NCBI GenBank assembly: GCA_002372275.1
Contig: DFFP01000025.1
Location: forward strand, 3,352-67,351
Source: Alphaproteobacteria bacterium UBA3773
GTDB lineage: Bacteria; Pseudomonadota; Alphaproteobacteria; RF32; CAG-239
Length of the DNA: 64,000 nucleotides
Direction: 5' to 3'
Part shown: piece after piece, positions 53,285-62,848 of the stretch
Position numbering within the stretch: the first letter of the stretch is position 1
Layout of the letters: the number at the start of each line of letters is the position of its first letter
Notes under the pieces: generated by a model
Database searches by the model: none
What the model was told of the DNA's origin: nothing
The model's input: the letters and a program-made list of their open reading frames with translations, nothing else
Position numbers and translations under genes: made by a program

Positions 53285-56200
53285 TTAGCTTCCAGAATCA
53301 GGATTTTCGTTTGTTCCTTCCCAGCGGCTTCTGTATTCTTCACGCTGTTGTTCTTCTTGTTCGCGACGTTGTTCTTCTTGTGCACGTTCTTCTTGATCAG
53401 AAATCGCAAAATTTAAAAATTCTTCTAAAGTTGTTTTTTCGTGCTTGTTTCTCTGATTCTTACGCTCATTTTCTTGTTTGGCAAAGGCAACGCGATCTTC
53501 ATCCGTTAAACCCCACATGGCAGAATTTGGATCAATGGAGGGGGCAAATCGGCCAAGCTGACCGCCAAAGTTCATCAGGTTTTGAACACTGCTGTTACGC
53601 ACAAATCGCTCATCGAAATTGTAGTGTGAAACAGCCTCTTTCCCCTCTTGTTTGGTCGTGGTACGCCGGACAACACCATTGTCGGTAATTTGTGTAATAT
53701 TACCGTTTTTATCGGCCGTTCGCATGTGTATGAGCATTTGTCCGTTGAGAATTTCGCTGGTAACTACGGTTTGAGAACCATCGTTATTTATTTGTGTGAT
53801 AATGGTTTTGCCGTCTTGATGAATGGTTTCGCGCGATTGAAATGAATTGGCAATATCCATATGCCTGTCTTTCATCACGGTGTGCATAATAGCCTCGTTC
53901 ACCAGTTCTTGGGATAATCCGGTGTTTTGTCTTAAGTTTTCAATTAATGACATATTCAGTCTTCCGTCACGCTGAACAATATACTTATCGGCATCCGTTT
54001 TGAAAGCAAAATCGCGATGGACAATGTTGCCGTTTTGGTCTGTGACATTGCGAACTGCAAAAAATTGATCTTTTTGAACTGTATCTTGGAATTTGGGCGC
54101 ACCTGACAAATCTGTTTGATGATGTGCCCCGTAAGTGTTTGCAAAACTTTCAAGCTTGCTTCCTTTAGACGCAAGGGAGGCAAGGATTTTTGCTCTGAGA
54201 GATGCTGTGGATTTAGTCATCTCATATCCGCCAGCTGCGTTTTGCTTGATGTTCAGTGTTACTTGGCGTCCTCTTAAATTATGATGTGTGACATTAGCGC
54301 TGATGAGATTATGATTTTGATCAAACACTGTTTCGTTAAAGCCCCCGGAATGATTACGACGCGAAATCACCGTGTTTCCATCGGCATCGGTTGTTTTTTT
54401 AGCAATCACTTCGCCTTTAGCATTGGTCATGGTGATGTTACCGTTTTCATCTTTATTGATGGTTCGTATAAGTTCACCGTTTTCGTTGAAAATTTGCTGT
54501 GTTTTTCCGTCGGCAGAGGTCGTTTGACTTTGACCGTTTTCAAGTTTCCCATTCAATAAATCTTCAACTTTTGCGGTGTTTGATAGGGTATTTGATAAAC
54601 GTGCCTGATTAACTAAGCCTTGCGCGGCCCCTTTGATTTGTTCTTTAATACTGTGTTGTTGTTCGGAATATGAAAATGAGCCGTCTTTGTTGAGCATGGC
54701 AAAGCGCGTTGTTTTATGTGGGTTTAATTGATCAAAAAGTTTGTTTCCTTTGCCTTGACCGACATCTAATTTGTACCCGATAATATTGCCTTGATCATCT
54801 TTAATGGCCTCACCGTTCTTTTTGACATTTTCCATCTTTTTTGCTATTCGGCGATTGCGGATAGGTGTGCCGATATAATAGCCACCTGCTGCCCAGCCGA
54901 ATTTGCCTAGCTCTTTGCCTATGCCTAAGACGCCGCCGGAGCGTTTACCCGTTTCTTCATCTTTACCGCCTAAAGCTACTCTTTCAGCCGCTTGGGCAAA
55001 GAAACCGCCTGTTTTACGGCCAATATCTAAATCCGGCGCTTTGGCAAATTCACCGGCTAATTTTGTTCCGTTATCTAAAAAGACCCAGCCGAGTAAACAT
55101 ATGGTCATTAGTTTAATAAAATTTACACCCCAAAAAGCAAGGCCCGTGAGCGGACTGACGATTTTTTTATAATCCGTAGCGTACGCATCAAGGCCTGAAA
55201 GGAGATCTTGCGTGGCTTGCAAAATGATGTATAGAATAATACTTAAGAAAACAAATTGGAACATGGCGTTCATAAAGTAATCCCATATTTTTTTGAGGTA
55301 TGAGGCTTGTTTTGGAAAGGCCCATGCACCAATGGCTGCCGGCATTAAGGCAGAGGCAATGGCCATGTTTAAGACGCAATCAATCAAGCACCATGGAAAC
55401 GCCAAGACTAAAATCAGGCCGCCAATCATCAGAAGAAGACCGGTTAAGACATAGCCGGGGTTGGGGAGCATACCAAAAATAATTTTTTCGATGTACACGC
55501 CGATACACACAACTTCTCTGCCGAATGCGACAATTTTCCAGACACCATCTTGCATGGTCTTGATGGCACATAAGATGTTTTGCCCCATGGAAACGGGCAG
55601 TGCGCCTTGTGATTTGTCGGTTAATTCTTTGTCATATCCCATTAAACCTTCCATATAAGAACCGGAACATTTGGTTTCAGTGGAAATGGTTTGAGCATAG
55701 GCCATTCCTGTGTTGAAAACAGGGGCAAGAGTTAGTCTTAAAATATGAGCATAACTGACACGTAAAATCAAGACAACAAGCAAAACACGAAAGGCCTGAA
55801 CAAGCCATTCTTGAATCATCTTTGAGGGTTTAACGGCTTGAAGTGCAGCAATATTTTTCAAAACAAATAAACCGGTCCAGAGCGCAAAGAAAATGACAAC
55901 GACGACCGCAATGCCGCCGGCTAATGTTTGATATGCTTTTTGTGCCAGACGACTTGCCGTGTTAAATAAAACCTTAAATATAGGACAAAAATAGCATTTG
56001 TCGCTATCGGGCATATATTGGTGCCACTCACAGTCATTATTTGTTGTTTGAGCCATGCCTTCGCCTGCCGGAGTTTCGGTAATACCTGCCGCGTATGCAA
56101 CACTTTTGCTTTGCTGAGCCGCGTCGCTTAAGGTTTCACGCGGTTCTCCCTCTTTTTTATCAAGACATTCTTCTGTTGAATAATCTTCAGATCCTCCGCC

Positions 56201-56995
56201 GCAAAGACTTTGAATATCTTCACATAAAGGATCAATTATGGATGATTTAATTGCTTGGTAACCTTTTGAAAAATCGCCGCTGTGAATTTCAAAATGAAGG
56301 TGCGGACCATAAGGTTTACAAGGACCGTCCGGATAAGGATAGTCGCAAAGGGTGTTTGTGGCTGTGTGGTAGTTTGAACCGCCGACATGTCCGATCGGAT
56401 CGCCTTTTTTGACATGACCTCCTGTTTTAATGTAATCTTTTAAGTGAAGATAAACTGTGACATATTTATTATCACAAGAGCCGGATGAACCTTTGGCCGA
56501 ACACTTACATGCTTTGGTGTGTTCGATCATGATGGCACGTCCACCACCGCCTAAGGGTTTTGCCCAGACGATGTTGCCGTCAGCCGCGGCTGTGACAAGT
56601 GTGCCGGCATCGGCAGCATAGTCTGTGCCGAGGTGATTACGCGGTTTCGGGTTGCCACCGGCACCATTTGCACGATAACAGTTTGTTTCGGCAACTCTGT
56701 TAATTTTTGAAACAGGCATGGTATCTAGGCACGAACATGACTGCGCATTTCTGTTCATAATACACGCCGTGTCGACATCGTTTCGTTTGCCACTCGGACA
56801 TGTTTTTTCAAGCTTGCCGCCGGAAGTTGAAAGCGTACATGTCCCGTTTGAACAATCTTTGCCGCCGCAAGAATCACCTGATGAAGAACGAGATGAAAAG
56901 TCAAAAAGCTGTGCACAGGCCAAATGGCTGTTTTCCACCATTAAGAACATGAAAAACAAAGAAAAAAACAAGTAATGTGATTTAATTTTTTTCAT
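53285..56995 (-). CDS. VirB6-like channel protein fused to an M23 peptidase domain and a long YD-like tail
   Basis: A 1236-residue fusion. A signal peptide (1-28) and a Cys-rich stretch are followed by an M23/LytM endopeptidase domain (about 115-240) with its full zinc set: HLGTD (H121, D125) and PHLHFE (H232, H234). A CYFCPIF motif leads into VirB6/TrbL membrane helices (about 355-645), and a roughly 590-residue cytoplasmic tail contains many DKNGNITQI/DENGNITMT-type units and a Glu/Arg/Gln-rich end. Such a protein could open peptidoglycan for its own channel. It is the longest of the VirB6-type genes here and lies 4 bases after the next upstream one. Confidence 0.82.
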   Translation of the reverse strand: MKKIKSHYLFFSLFFMFLMVENSHLACAQLFDFSSRSSSGDSCGGKDCSNGTCTLSTSGGKLEKTCPSGKRNDVDTACIMNRNAQSCSCLDTMPVSKINRVAETNCYRANGAGGNPKPRNHLGTDYAADAGTLVTAAADGNIVWAKPLGGGGRAIMIEHTKACKCSAKGSSGSCDNKYVTVYLHLKDYIKTGGHVKKGDPIGHVGGSNYHTATNTLCDYPYPDGPCKPYGPHLHFEIHSGDFSKGYQAIKSSIIDPLCEDIQSLCGGGSEDYSTEECLDKKEGEPRETLSDAAQQSKSVAYAAGITETPAGEGMAQTTNNDCEWHQYMPDSDKCYFCPIFKVLFNTASRLAQKAYQTLAGGIAVVVVIFFALWTGLFVLKNIAALQAVKPSKMIQEWLVQAFRVLLVVLILRVSYAHILRLTLAPVFNTGMAYAQTISTETKCSGSYMEGLMGYDKELTDKSQGALPVSMGQNILCAIKTMQDGVWKIVAFGREVVCIGVYIEKIIFGMLPNPGYVLTGLLLMIGGLILVLAFPWCLIDCVLNMAIASALMPAAIGAWAFPKQASYLKKIWDYFMNAMFQFVFLSIILYIILQATQDLLSGLDAYATDYKKIVSPLTGLAFWGVNFIKLMTICLLGWVFLDNGTKLAGEFAKAPDLDIGRKTGGFFAQAAERVALGGKDEETGKRSGGVLGIGKELGKFGWAAGGYYIGTPIRNRRIAKKMENVKKNGEAIKDDQGNIIGYKLDVGQGKGNKLFDQLNPHKTTRFAMLNKDGSFSYSEQQHSIKEQIKGAAQGLVNQARLSNTLSNTAKVEDLLNGKLENGQSQTTSADGKTQQIFNENGELIRTINKDENGNITMTNAKGEVIAKKTTDADGNTVISRRNHSGGFNETVFDQNHNLISANVTHHNLRGRQVTLNIKQNAAGGYEMTKSTASLRAKILASLASKGSKLESFANTYGAHHQTDLSGAPKFQDTVQKDQFFAVRNVTDQNGNIVHRDFAFKTDADKYIVQRDGRLNMSLIENLRQNTGLSQELVNEAIMHTVMKDRHMDIANSFQSRETIHQDGKTIITQINNDGSQTVVTSEILNGQMLIHMRTADKNGNITQITDNGVVRRTTTKQEGKEAVSHYNFDERFVRNSSVQNLMNFGGQLGRFAPSIDPNSAMWGLTDEDRVAFAKQENERKNQRNKHEKTTLEEFLNFAISDQEERAQEEQRREQEEQQREEYRSRWEGTNENPDSGS

Positions 56996-56999
56996 AGTT

Positions 57000-59093
57000 T
57001 TATTCCTGACTTTCCTCTTTTTCTTTTTTCTCTTCCCAATCTGCCCATTCTTTTTGTCTTAAGTATTCTTCATTTGCTTTGGGTTTGTTGTTCTGCATGG
57101 CATCGCCCGTGCCTTCTAAAATTTTTCCGGGAACTTTCCATACATTTCCGACACCTTTAAGGAATTTATCACCGTATTTTTGAGTGTATGCCTCTCCATA
57201 ATCTAGGACATTTTTGACGACAAATTTGGTGCGCCTATAACCATTTCTAACAGATTCACGAAGATCTACACCATTTTGAAGAGCTTTACTTGAAGCATTA
57301 ATTGCTCCATTAACAATTATATCCGGTGTTTTTAAGGCAGCATTAGCAATTTTTAAGTGGGTTGTGGAAGCGACCGACGCAACTTTCGATGCAGTTCTGT
57401 AAAAACTTGTTGCTATGTTACGGCGAATGCGTTTTTGTGCCCAATTAACCCATCCGTCTTCAGATTTTTCAGCTAATTTTCCATTATTGATGCGATCAAC
57501 GTTTCTGTTTGCCCAATTAGCAATTTTTTGAGTTCTTCCTTCCAACATATTACTGAGTTTTTCTGAACTTTTATGGCGCCATTTGGCTAATTTATTTTCT
57601 GAAAACGCTTGTTTTATTTCTTCTGCTTTATTGTTAATTTTTTGATTTAGATCGTTTAGAGGACCTTTTTTAAGCAATTTTCTATCAAGCGAATCCTTGA
57701 GAATTTCAAGTTTTTCATTTGCCTCTTGTTGATTTTGAGCATGCCACTCGGCAGCTTTTTGAGGGATATCCAGCACGCCGGAATTGTTAATGGCTTGCCT
57801 CAAAGCTGACGGATTGGCGTTTCTTTGTGCTTCATTTTGACGAATCTGGGCATTGATATTGTCTATATTGTTTTGGTAATTTTCTTTTTTTGTTTGTGCC
57901 TGTTGGGCAACAGTTTCGTTGGCAGCATTTTTTTGTTCGGCAACGTGTGCTTGAAAAGCTTCTCTTCCCTCGCCGGAGAGTATGGCTGAACCAAGGGTGC
58001 TTTTAAGCCCGAATTTAATATTATTACCTCTTTGCTTAAAATATTTTTCTACGGAAGCGCCACCGCTTCTAAGATTTGCTAATGCCTTCTTGCTTGTTTC
58101 TTTCGGATTTCGAATGGCAACGCCTGCCTGATGTATACCGCTTTTGATTTGATTATGATATTTCCCTTGTATGAGTTTTCCGGTACCTGATACAACGTGT
58201 CCGCCTAAATTGTTTACAACATCACGTGTATAGGCGGCCACAGGTGCCACGGCTTTTTGTTTGACAAAGTCAACGCCTTGGGTTGAGAGCATATGCATTG
58301 GTGAGGCTTTTGAGCCTTTACCAAACATTTGATCGGGGAAAAATTTGTCAACATAATCCGGAATGGTGGATCCAATCATTTTCATGCCATAAATGAGGAC
58401 AACAACAATAAGTAAAAATGTACCGGAAGTAAGTGAAAATGTTTCAGAAACAAATGTCGTTTTATTGTGTGTTAAGGCATCCATAATAGGTGGAAGAGCA
58501 CCTAAAGCTTCAATCAGCATATTTAATGCATAGGCGGTTGTGATGGAAAGAAAAACAAGAATGCCGGCACTTTTTAAGAAAACACTGATACAAACCATGA
58601 GTTTGTCTTTGGTCCATGAAAACGGCCATAAAGCAATTGCAATCGGCAGAACGATAATTGAAAAACCCAATTTAAATGAAACATCTACAATATAAAACGT
58701 GACACTTAACACGAGCATAAATCCGAAACAATAAACAATTGCACCGCAAAGCCATATCGGAATGTTTGCCCAATCAAAAAGATGGATACCTAAAACTGTA
58801 GCCTCCCACGGATCACCATAAACAGCATGACACATTAAAGTATCTCCTAAGACCTGGATACTTATCAGGTTATCCGAAATATTTTGAACGCTGTTTGAAA
58901 AATTATTTAACAAGCTTATGGGGATAATACTGCCTTTTAAGGAAACATCTTGGAATGTAGGCTTAGCTTTTGCTTTAAGAACTGCACATTTACTTTGTTT
59001 TTCAGACCTCGAAAGAGCATAACCCTCAGAAGTCGGCAAAACAAAAAAGGTTGTTAAAATAAGTAAAAGAAATATGCATATCTTTTTAACCAC
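57000..59093 (-). CDS. VirB6-like protein, C-terminal half, with long helical tail
   Basis: A 697-residue protein with its own signal peptide (1-26). Four or five membrane helices (about residues 100-250: IPIWLCGAIVYCFGFMLVLSVTFYIVD, WPFSWTKDKLMVCISVFLKSAG) correspond to the second half of the complete VirB6-like proteins at 61211 and 53285. The first half (the CxxC segment and first two helices) is in the overlapping upstream gene. A 430-residue polar, helical, coiled-coil-type tail follows. The start overlaps the upstream gene by 8 bases. Reads as one VirB6 split in two. Confidence 0.75.
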   Translation of the reverse strand: MVKKICIFLLLILTTFFVLPTSEGYALSRSEKQSKCAVLKAKAKPTFQDVSLKGSIIPISLLNNFSNSVQNISDNLISIQVLGDTLMCHAVYGDPWEATVLGIHLFDWANIPIWLCGAIVYCFGFMLVLSVTFYIVDVSFKLGFSIIVLPIAIALWPFSWTKDKLMVCISVFLKSAGILVFLSITTAYALNMLIEALGALPPIMDALTHNKTTFVSETFSLTSGTFLLIVVVLIYGMKMIGSTIPDYVDKFFPDQMFGKGSKASPMHMLSTQGVDFVKQKAVAPVAAYTRDVVNNLGGHVVSGTGKLIQGKYHNQIKSGIHQAGVAIRNPKETSKKALANLRSGGASVEKYFKQRGNNIKFGLKSTLGSAILSGEGREAFQAHVAEQKNAANETVAQQAQTKKENYQNNIDNINAQIRQNEAQRNANPSALRQAINNSGVLDIPQKAAEWHAQNQQEANEKLEILKDSLDRKLLKKGPLNDLNQKINNKAEEIKQAFSENKLAKWRHKSSEKLSNMLEGRTQKIANWANRNVDRINNGKLAEKSEDGWVNWAQKRIRRNIATSFYRTASKVASVASTTHLKIANAALKTPDIIVNGAINASSKALQNGVDLRESVRNGYRRTKFVVKNVLDYGEAYTQKYGDKFLKGVGNVWKVPGKILEGTGDAMQNNKPKANEEYLRQKEWADWEEKKEKEESQE

Positions 59094-59847
59094 CGCTTCC
59101 TCCGTTGATATATGTTTGTACTATATTGTTTCCGAGTGCTGAAACGGAATCGGCTACATCAATACCCATTTCTAGAATAGGAACGAGTGTGTAATGTAAA
59201 ATAGTGGACATGCCGGAATTAATAATCACAAGAGCCAATACAACCTTAAAGCATTGAACAAAAAATTCTTGCAAAAGTTTCATCGGTTCAACGGAAGTAA
59301 ACGCTGTGACATTTTTGAAAACAAAAAAAGCCAGCCAGATCATCATACACACAAGTGCAACCGCATTGGCTGCCTGCCGGGATATATCATAGGCATGGGA
59401 AGCTGCTGTGATAAAGGCAGAGATAAGAGTTTTAATAATAATGCAACCGTAACAGGTGGAATATTTTATAAAGAAATTTGACGCAATACACTGTTTGCCT
59501 CTTCGGTGTGAACCTTCTATAAGACCAAGGTACCCGTTGTAGGTGTCACCTGAAATACCGCCATCTTTTGCATGTGAACAATCACCCGAAGGTTTTGATG
59601 ACGAGCAATAAAAAACTTCTTTGTGCTTTTGTTGAATACACAGTGTCCACATGTTACATTCCCACTCATGGCATTTATAACATTTGTTGTCTTTTAGATT
59701 ACACATGTTCATATCGCCATCATCCTTCATACCGCATACAACTTCGACTTTTCCGCTTGAGGGATCGGGCATTAAACGCTGAGATAAAGCAGGTTTTGAA
59801 CTTAAGATTAACAAGAAGAGAAGAATATGAAAGAAGATATGTTTCAT
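59086..59847 (-). CDS. VirB6-like protein, N-terminal half, Cys-rich
   Basis: A 253-residue protein with a signal peptide (1-22) and a Cys-rich periplasmic part with about a dozen Cys (CGMKDDGDMNMCNLKDNKCYKCHEWEC). A CYGCIIIKTL segment follows, matching the CxxCP/I motif of the other VirB6-like proteins, then two membrane helices (about 165-185 and 200-225). It stops where the full-length relatives continue with four more helices, which are encoded by the next gene. The two ORFs overlap by 8 bases in different frames. Confidence 0.72.
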   Translation of the reverse strand: MKHIFFHILLFLLILSSKPALSQRLMPDPSSGKVEVVCGMKDDGDMNMCNLKDNKCYKCHEWECNMWTLCIQQKHKEVFYCSSSKPSGDCSHAKDGGISGDTYNGYLGLIEGSHRRGKQCIASNFFIKYSTCYGCIIIKTLISAFITAASHAYDISRQAANAVALVCMMIWLAFFVFKNVTAFTSVEPMKLLQEFFVQCFKVVLALVIINSGMSTILHYTLVPILEMGIDVADSVSALGNNIVQTYINGGSGG

Positions 59848-59848
59848 T

Positions 59849-61162
59849 TTATTCTCTCCCTGCCAGTTTGTTCATGCGCTCTTGCATTTCTTGTTTCATA
59901 TGTTGAGCTTTTTCATGAATCTCTTTTAACTTTTGATTTTTATCAATAACGGATGTAAATACTTTGCTTGCGCCTGCAGTAAAGGAAGAAAGAACTTTTT
60001 TAGCAGCAGAAGCTGCCGCTTTTGCAATTTTCTTTTGGAAATCTGTTCCGGCACCGCCGCCGACAAGTGTGCCCGCTAAGGCAACCGAAATTTCAATACT
60101 CTTTAAAACCAAAAATCCGATTAAAATGAGTGATAATGGCATAATCCCGGCATCAGTAAAGTTTTCGGTTATAAAAAGATCGTAGTTGTTAAGTATAATC
60201 ATTTGCATTGCGGCCAGCGACATAGAAACCATAATGGCTATAAATGCCATAATAGCCGCCGAATTTAAAACTGATACAAAACCTGTTTTCGTCCATTTTC
60301 GGCTGAATTTGAACGGATAAGCCATAATAAAACAAGGAAGAAGTATTAACATAATTGTCATGCGGAAAATACTATCGATGATATAAAAAACAAAATCAAG
60401 TTTTACAATAGCAAAAATGGCAAATAAAATAATCCCGCAAACAACAGAGGATAAAGAGGCAATACCTAAAAGTTTTGTTGCAAGTTGAAAACCGATGTTC
60501 ATACGATCGTTAACCGCACAGGTCAAACACTGCATCATAAAAGAAGGACCTTGCGGAAAATGATTGGCATCGACAACTTCCAAAGCAGGAGGTTCGCATA
60601 CAATCGGTTGATCATAAATGAGGCAAAAGCCGTCTTCTTCGTTTCCGAGATATATACCGTCGCTATTACCGCCAAGTTGCATTGAATTTAAGACAGCCCC
60701 TCCATATTCTAAAAAAGCGTAGTATATCGGAAAAACGAGTTTATTTAAGACAAACATTAAAAATCCGGTCTGTGAGGCCAATATACCGCAGACAAAGCAC
60801 GTGAAAAACATACGCGTTATTTCAGTCCAGACTTCAGAAATGTTTTCAGGAACAACCGATGAAACGTGTTTCAAAAGTCTGATGGAAAGCCAGACAGCAA
60901 AGGCCATCATCATAAACGGCATGGCACTTTTGGTCACTTTCGGGTAGGCGGCCATGGCTGCTTTTCCCATAACTCTATAAAACGCACTTAAGATGGATGC
61001 TTGCCAACAAGTACGTTGCTGCTCATCCAAATCACTTTCTTCGCCGGCAACAGGCTCATCTTTAATAAGCCCCTCGTCGTTACAAGCTGTTAACATCATA
61101 ACGGAACAGACAATCATTAAGATTGTTCTTAAAAATTTGAATATGTTTTTTTTCTGTTCCAT
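59849..61162 (-). CDS. VirB6-like lipoprotein
   Basis: A 437-residue protein with a lipobox MLTAC (Cys near residue 27), so the N-terminus should be lipidated. The rest shows the VirB6/TrbL pattern: two helices (AMPFMMMAFAVWLSIRLL, MFFTCFVCGILASQTGFLM), a periplasmic loop with four Cys, then four or five helices and a short charged C-terminal tail (KEIHEKAQHMKQEMQERMNKL). VirB6 forms the inner-membrane channel base in type IV secretion. Rickettsiales also carry several VirB6 copies of different length. It lies 1 base after the next gene on the same strand. Confidence 0.75.
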   Translation of the reverse strand: MEQKKNIFKFLRTILMIVCSVMMLTACNDEGLIKDEPVAGEESDLDEQQRTCWQASILSAFYRVMGKAAMAAYPKVTKSAMPFMMMAFAVWLSIRLLKHVSSVVPENISEVWTEITRMFFTCFVCGILASQTGFLMFVLNKLVFPIYYAFLEYGGAVLNSMQLGGNSDGIYLGNEEDGFCLIYDQPIVCEPPALEVVDANHFPQGPSFMMQCLTCAVNDRMNIGFQLATKLLGIASLSSVVCGIILFAIFAIVKLDFVFYIIDSIFRMTIMLILLPCFIMAYPFKFSRKWTKTGFVSVLNSAAIMAFIAIMVSMSLAAMQMIILNNYDLFITENFTDAGIMPLSLILIGFLVLKSIEISVALAGTLVGGGAGTDFQKKIAKAAASAAKKVLSSFTAGASKVFTSVIDKNQKLKEIHEKAQHMKQEMQERMNKLAGRE

Positions 61163-61210
61163 GTTTCCTCGTTTTTATTTTTTGTATATTTGTCAGATTT
61201 GAATGATATT

Positions 61211-62587
61211 TTATGTTGTCCCGCCGGAACCACCTGAGCCTGAGCCGGAGCCACCTGAGCCTGAGCCGGAACCACCTGAGCCTGAGCCGGCAAATTTAGC
61301 ACGCGCTGCATCGTTTCGGGCTGCGATTCGATCTTTTACACCCTTCATTGCACCTGTGGCTCCCGTGACATCTGCGATACCTTTTGCGGCACTCGTTGTC
61401 GCGCGTTTGGCTACTTGAGCTGCCAAACCACCAATCTTACCACCGATGTTTGTGCCGCCTGAGGTACCTGAAATATCATTAGCTAACTGATTAATTTGTT
61501 CAATCAATTTGAAAGCAAAAATACATGAGGCAATCAATACTAAAAATTTACCATTACCGAAGTCAAAAACACTTTTTAATTCATCGACCCTATCACTGTC
61601 AATAAGATCCATCAGGTCATCTGCTGTCATACCGCCACCGCTTAAGGCCTGCATCACCAGTTCGGTAGTAAGCGAAATCACAAGCCCCATCATAATAAAG
61701 TTAAAGGCTGTGTTCATAAAAATATCCCAACCGGCTTTGGTGTATTTTGCTGTGACCTTAAACGGCCATGCGGCAATTAAAAAAGGAAGTAACGTGCAGA
61801 AAATACCGAAACGCACAACCGAGTCTAAAAGATAAAAACAAGCAGCCAGTGAAATCATCCAGCCAAATCCGTACACAACAAGGCCTTGGATAAACATACT
61901 GATGTCTATCAAAAATTCAGCAGCACGGTGTGTCGAAGCGCACATTAAAGCGGTTCCGACAGCAGGGAGTGTTGCGGTTGAATTGCTGAAAGTTTTAATA
62001 GCACCTTTGACCTGAGCCATCAAATCTACAGAAATGACACCTTTTTGCATTTCAGATTTAGCAGCTTCTGTAGCACTTTGCATGGTGCTTAAAGCCTCTT
62101 CATCAATAATGGTCAAACCAAACTCAAGAGAAGCTGACATTAAAGGATTGATGATATAGTGATAGGCAAAATTGGAATTTGTCAGAAAAAGCGCTGCAAC
62201 CAAAGCCTTGAATGCCTGAAATAAAATGCTTTGCAGATATTTACCTGTATCTTGCTTTGTCAGCGCGGTGACAGTGATTAATGTTTGATAAGCAATAAAA
62301 AGCGCCATTACCACGATCACAACGTTTCGAAAACTGGCAGCAAGAGCACTAAATGAGCTGGTCGCCATGGCTTGATCGGTGTTTAAAATGACCTGAAACA
62401 CAGGGCAGAGAATACATTGACCGATGTCAGACATAATTTCGGGTACTTTACGGCAATCGTCAGCAAAGACTTGGCCTGTGTATAAAAGTGCCGTTGTAAA
62501 TACTAACATAAAACAAACAAAAGACAAAGAAGATAAAGAACATCTCTGTTTGATGTTATTGATTATACTGTTTATTTTATTTTTCAT
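61211..62587 (-). CDS. virB6: VirB6/TrbL-like type IV secretion channel protein
   Basis: The most canonical VirB6 of the set. A signal/anchor segment (about 18-42) is followed by CILCPVFQVILNT (the CxxCP motif), two helices, a periplasmic loop, and a cluster of helices (VVYGFGWMISLAACFYLLDSVVRFG, PFKVTAKYTKAGWDIFMNTAF). The C-terminal tail is a Gly/Ser repeat. At 458 residues it is longer than Agrobacterium VirB6 (about 295) but shorter than the Rickettsiales forms. It is the first complete member of the cluster, followed downstream by three more VirB6-type units. Confidence 0.78.
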   Translation of the reverse strand: MKNKINSIINNIKQRCSLSSLSFVCFMLVFTTALLYTGQVFADDCRKVPEIMSDIGQCILCPVFQVILNTDQAMATSSFSALAASFRNVVIVVMALFIAYQTLITVTALTKQDTGKYLQSILFQAFKALVAALFLTNSNFAYHYIINPLMSASLEFGLTIIDEEALSTMQSATEAAKSEMQKGVISVDLMAQVKGAIKTFSNSTATLPAVGTALMCASTHRAAEFLIDISMFIQGLVVYGFGWMISLAACFYLLDSVVRFGIFCTLLPFLIAAWPFKVTAKYTKAGWDIFMNTAFNFIMMGLVISLTTELVMQALSGGGMTADDLMDLIDSDRVDELKSVFDFGNGKFLVLIASCIFAFKLIEQINQLANDISGTSGGTNIGGKIGGLAAQVAKRATTSAAKGIADVTGATGAMKGVKDRIAARNDAARAKFAGSGSGGSGSGSGGSGSGSGGSGGTT

Positions 62588-62780
62588 GTTCTTTATCCTT
62601 GTTTTGGTCTGCTCTTAAAAAAGGAATACCAAGTACCTTTACAGCTGCCGCGATGGCAATACACAAAAAGATAAAGCTTGTCCATATAAAAGCGGTACTT
62701 GATAAAATGTCAAAAACCTTAAACCGAATTAAAAGTAAAACGGCTCCGAAAAGTAAAAATGTTATCAATACCGATTTCAT
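62577..62780 (-). CDS. small two-helix membrane protein
   Basis: A 67-residue protein with two hydrophobic helices (residues 4-20 and 30-50) and a charged C-terminus (ADQNKDKEHEK). Its end overlaps the VirB6 gene start by 11 bases. It is the first gene after the cluster promoter and so probably the leader gene of the operon. VirB3-like proteins are of similar size, but no VirB3 signature was seen. Confidence 0.55.
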   Translation of the reverse strand: MKSVLITFLLFGAVLLLIRFKVFDILSSTAFIWTSFIFLCIAIAAAVKVLGIPFLRADQNKDKEHEK

Positions 62781-62813
62781 GGCGCAATCTTTTTCCTAGT
62801 TTTAACTCATTTT

Positions 62814-62842
62814 ATCATAAAATAAAAGCAAAATATGTTAAA
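62814..62842 (-). promoter_or_regulatory. promoter of the VirB6-like operon
   Basis: On the minus strand TTTAAC (62842-62837) and TATGAT (62819-62814) are 17 bases apart, 33 bases before the start of the small first gene. Confidence 0.5.
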
Positions 62843-62848
62843 GTATTT

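Noticed and set aside
61203..61418. Plus-strand PEPEPPEP-rich frame
   Set aside because: It is the complement of the Gly/Ser tail of the VirB6 gene; no start signal.
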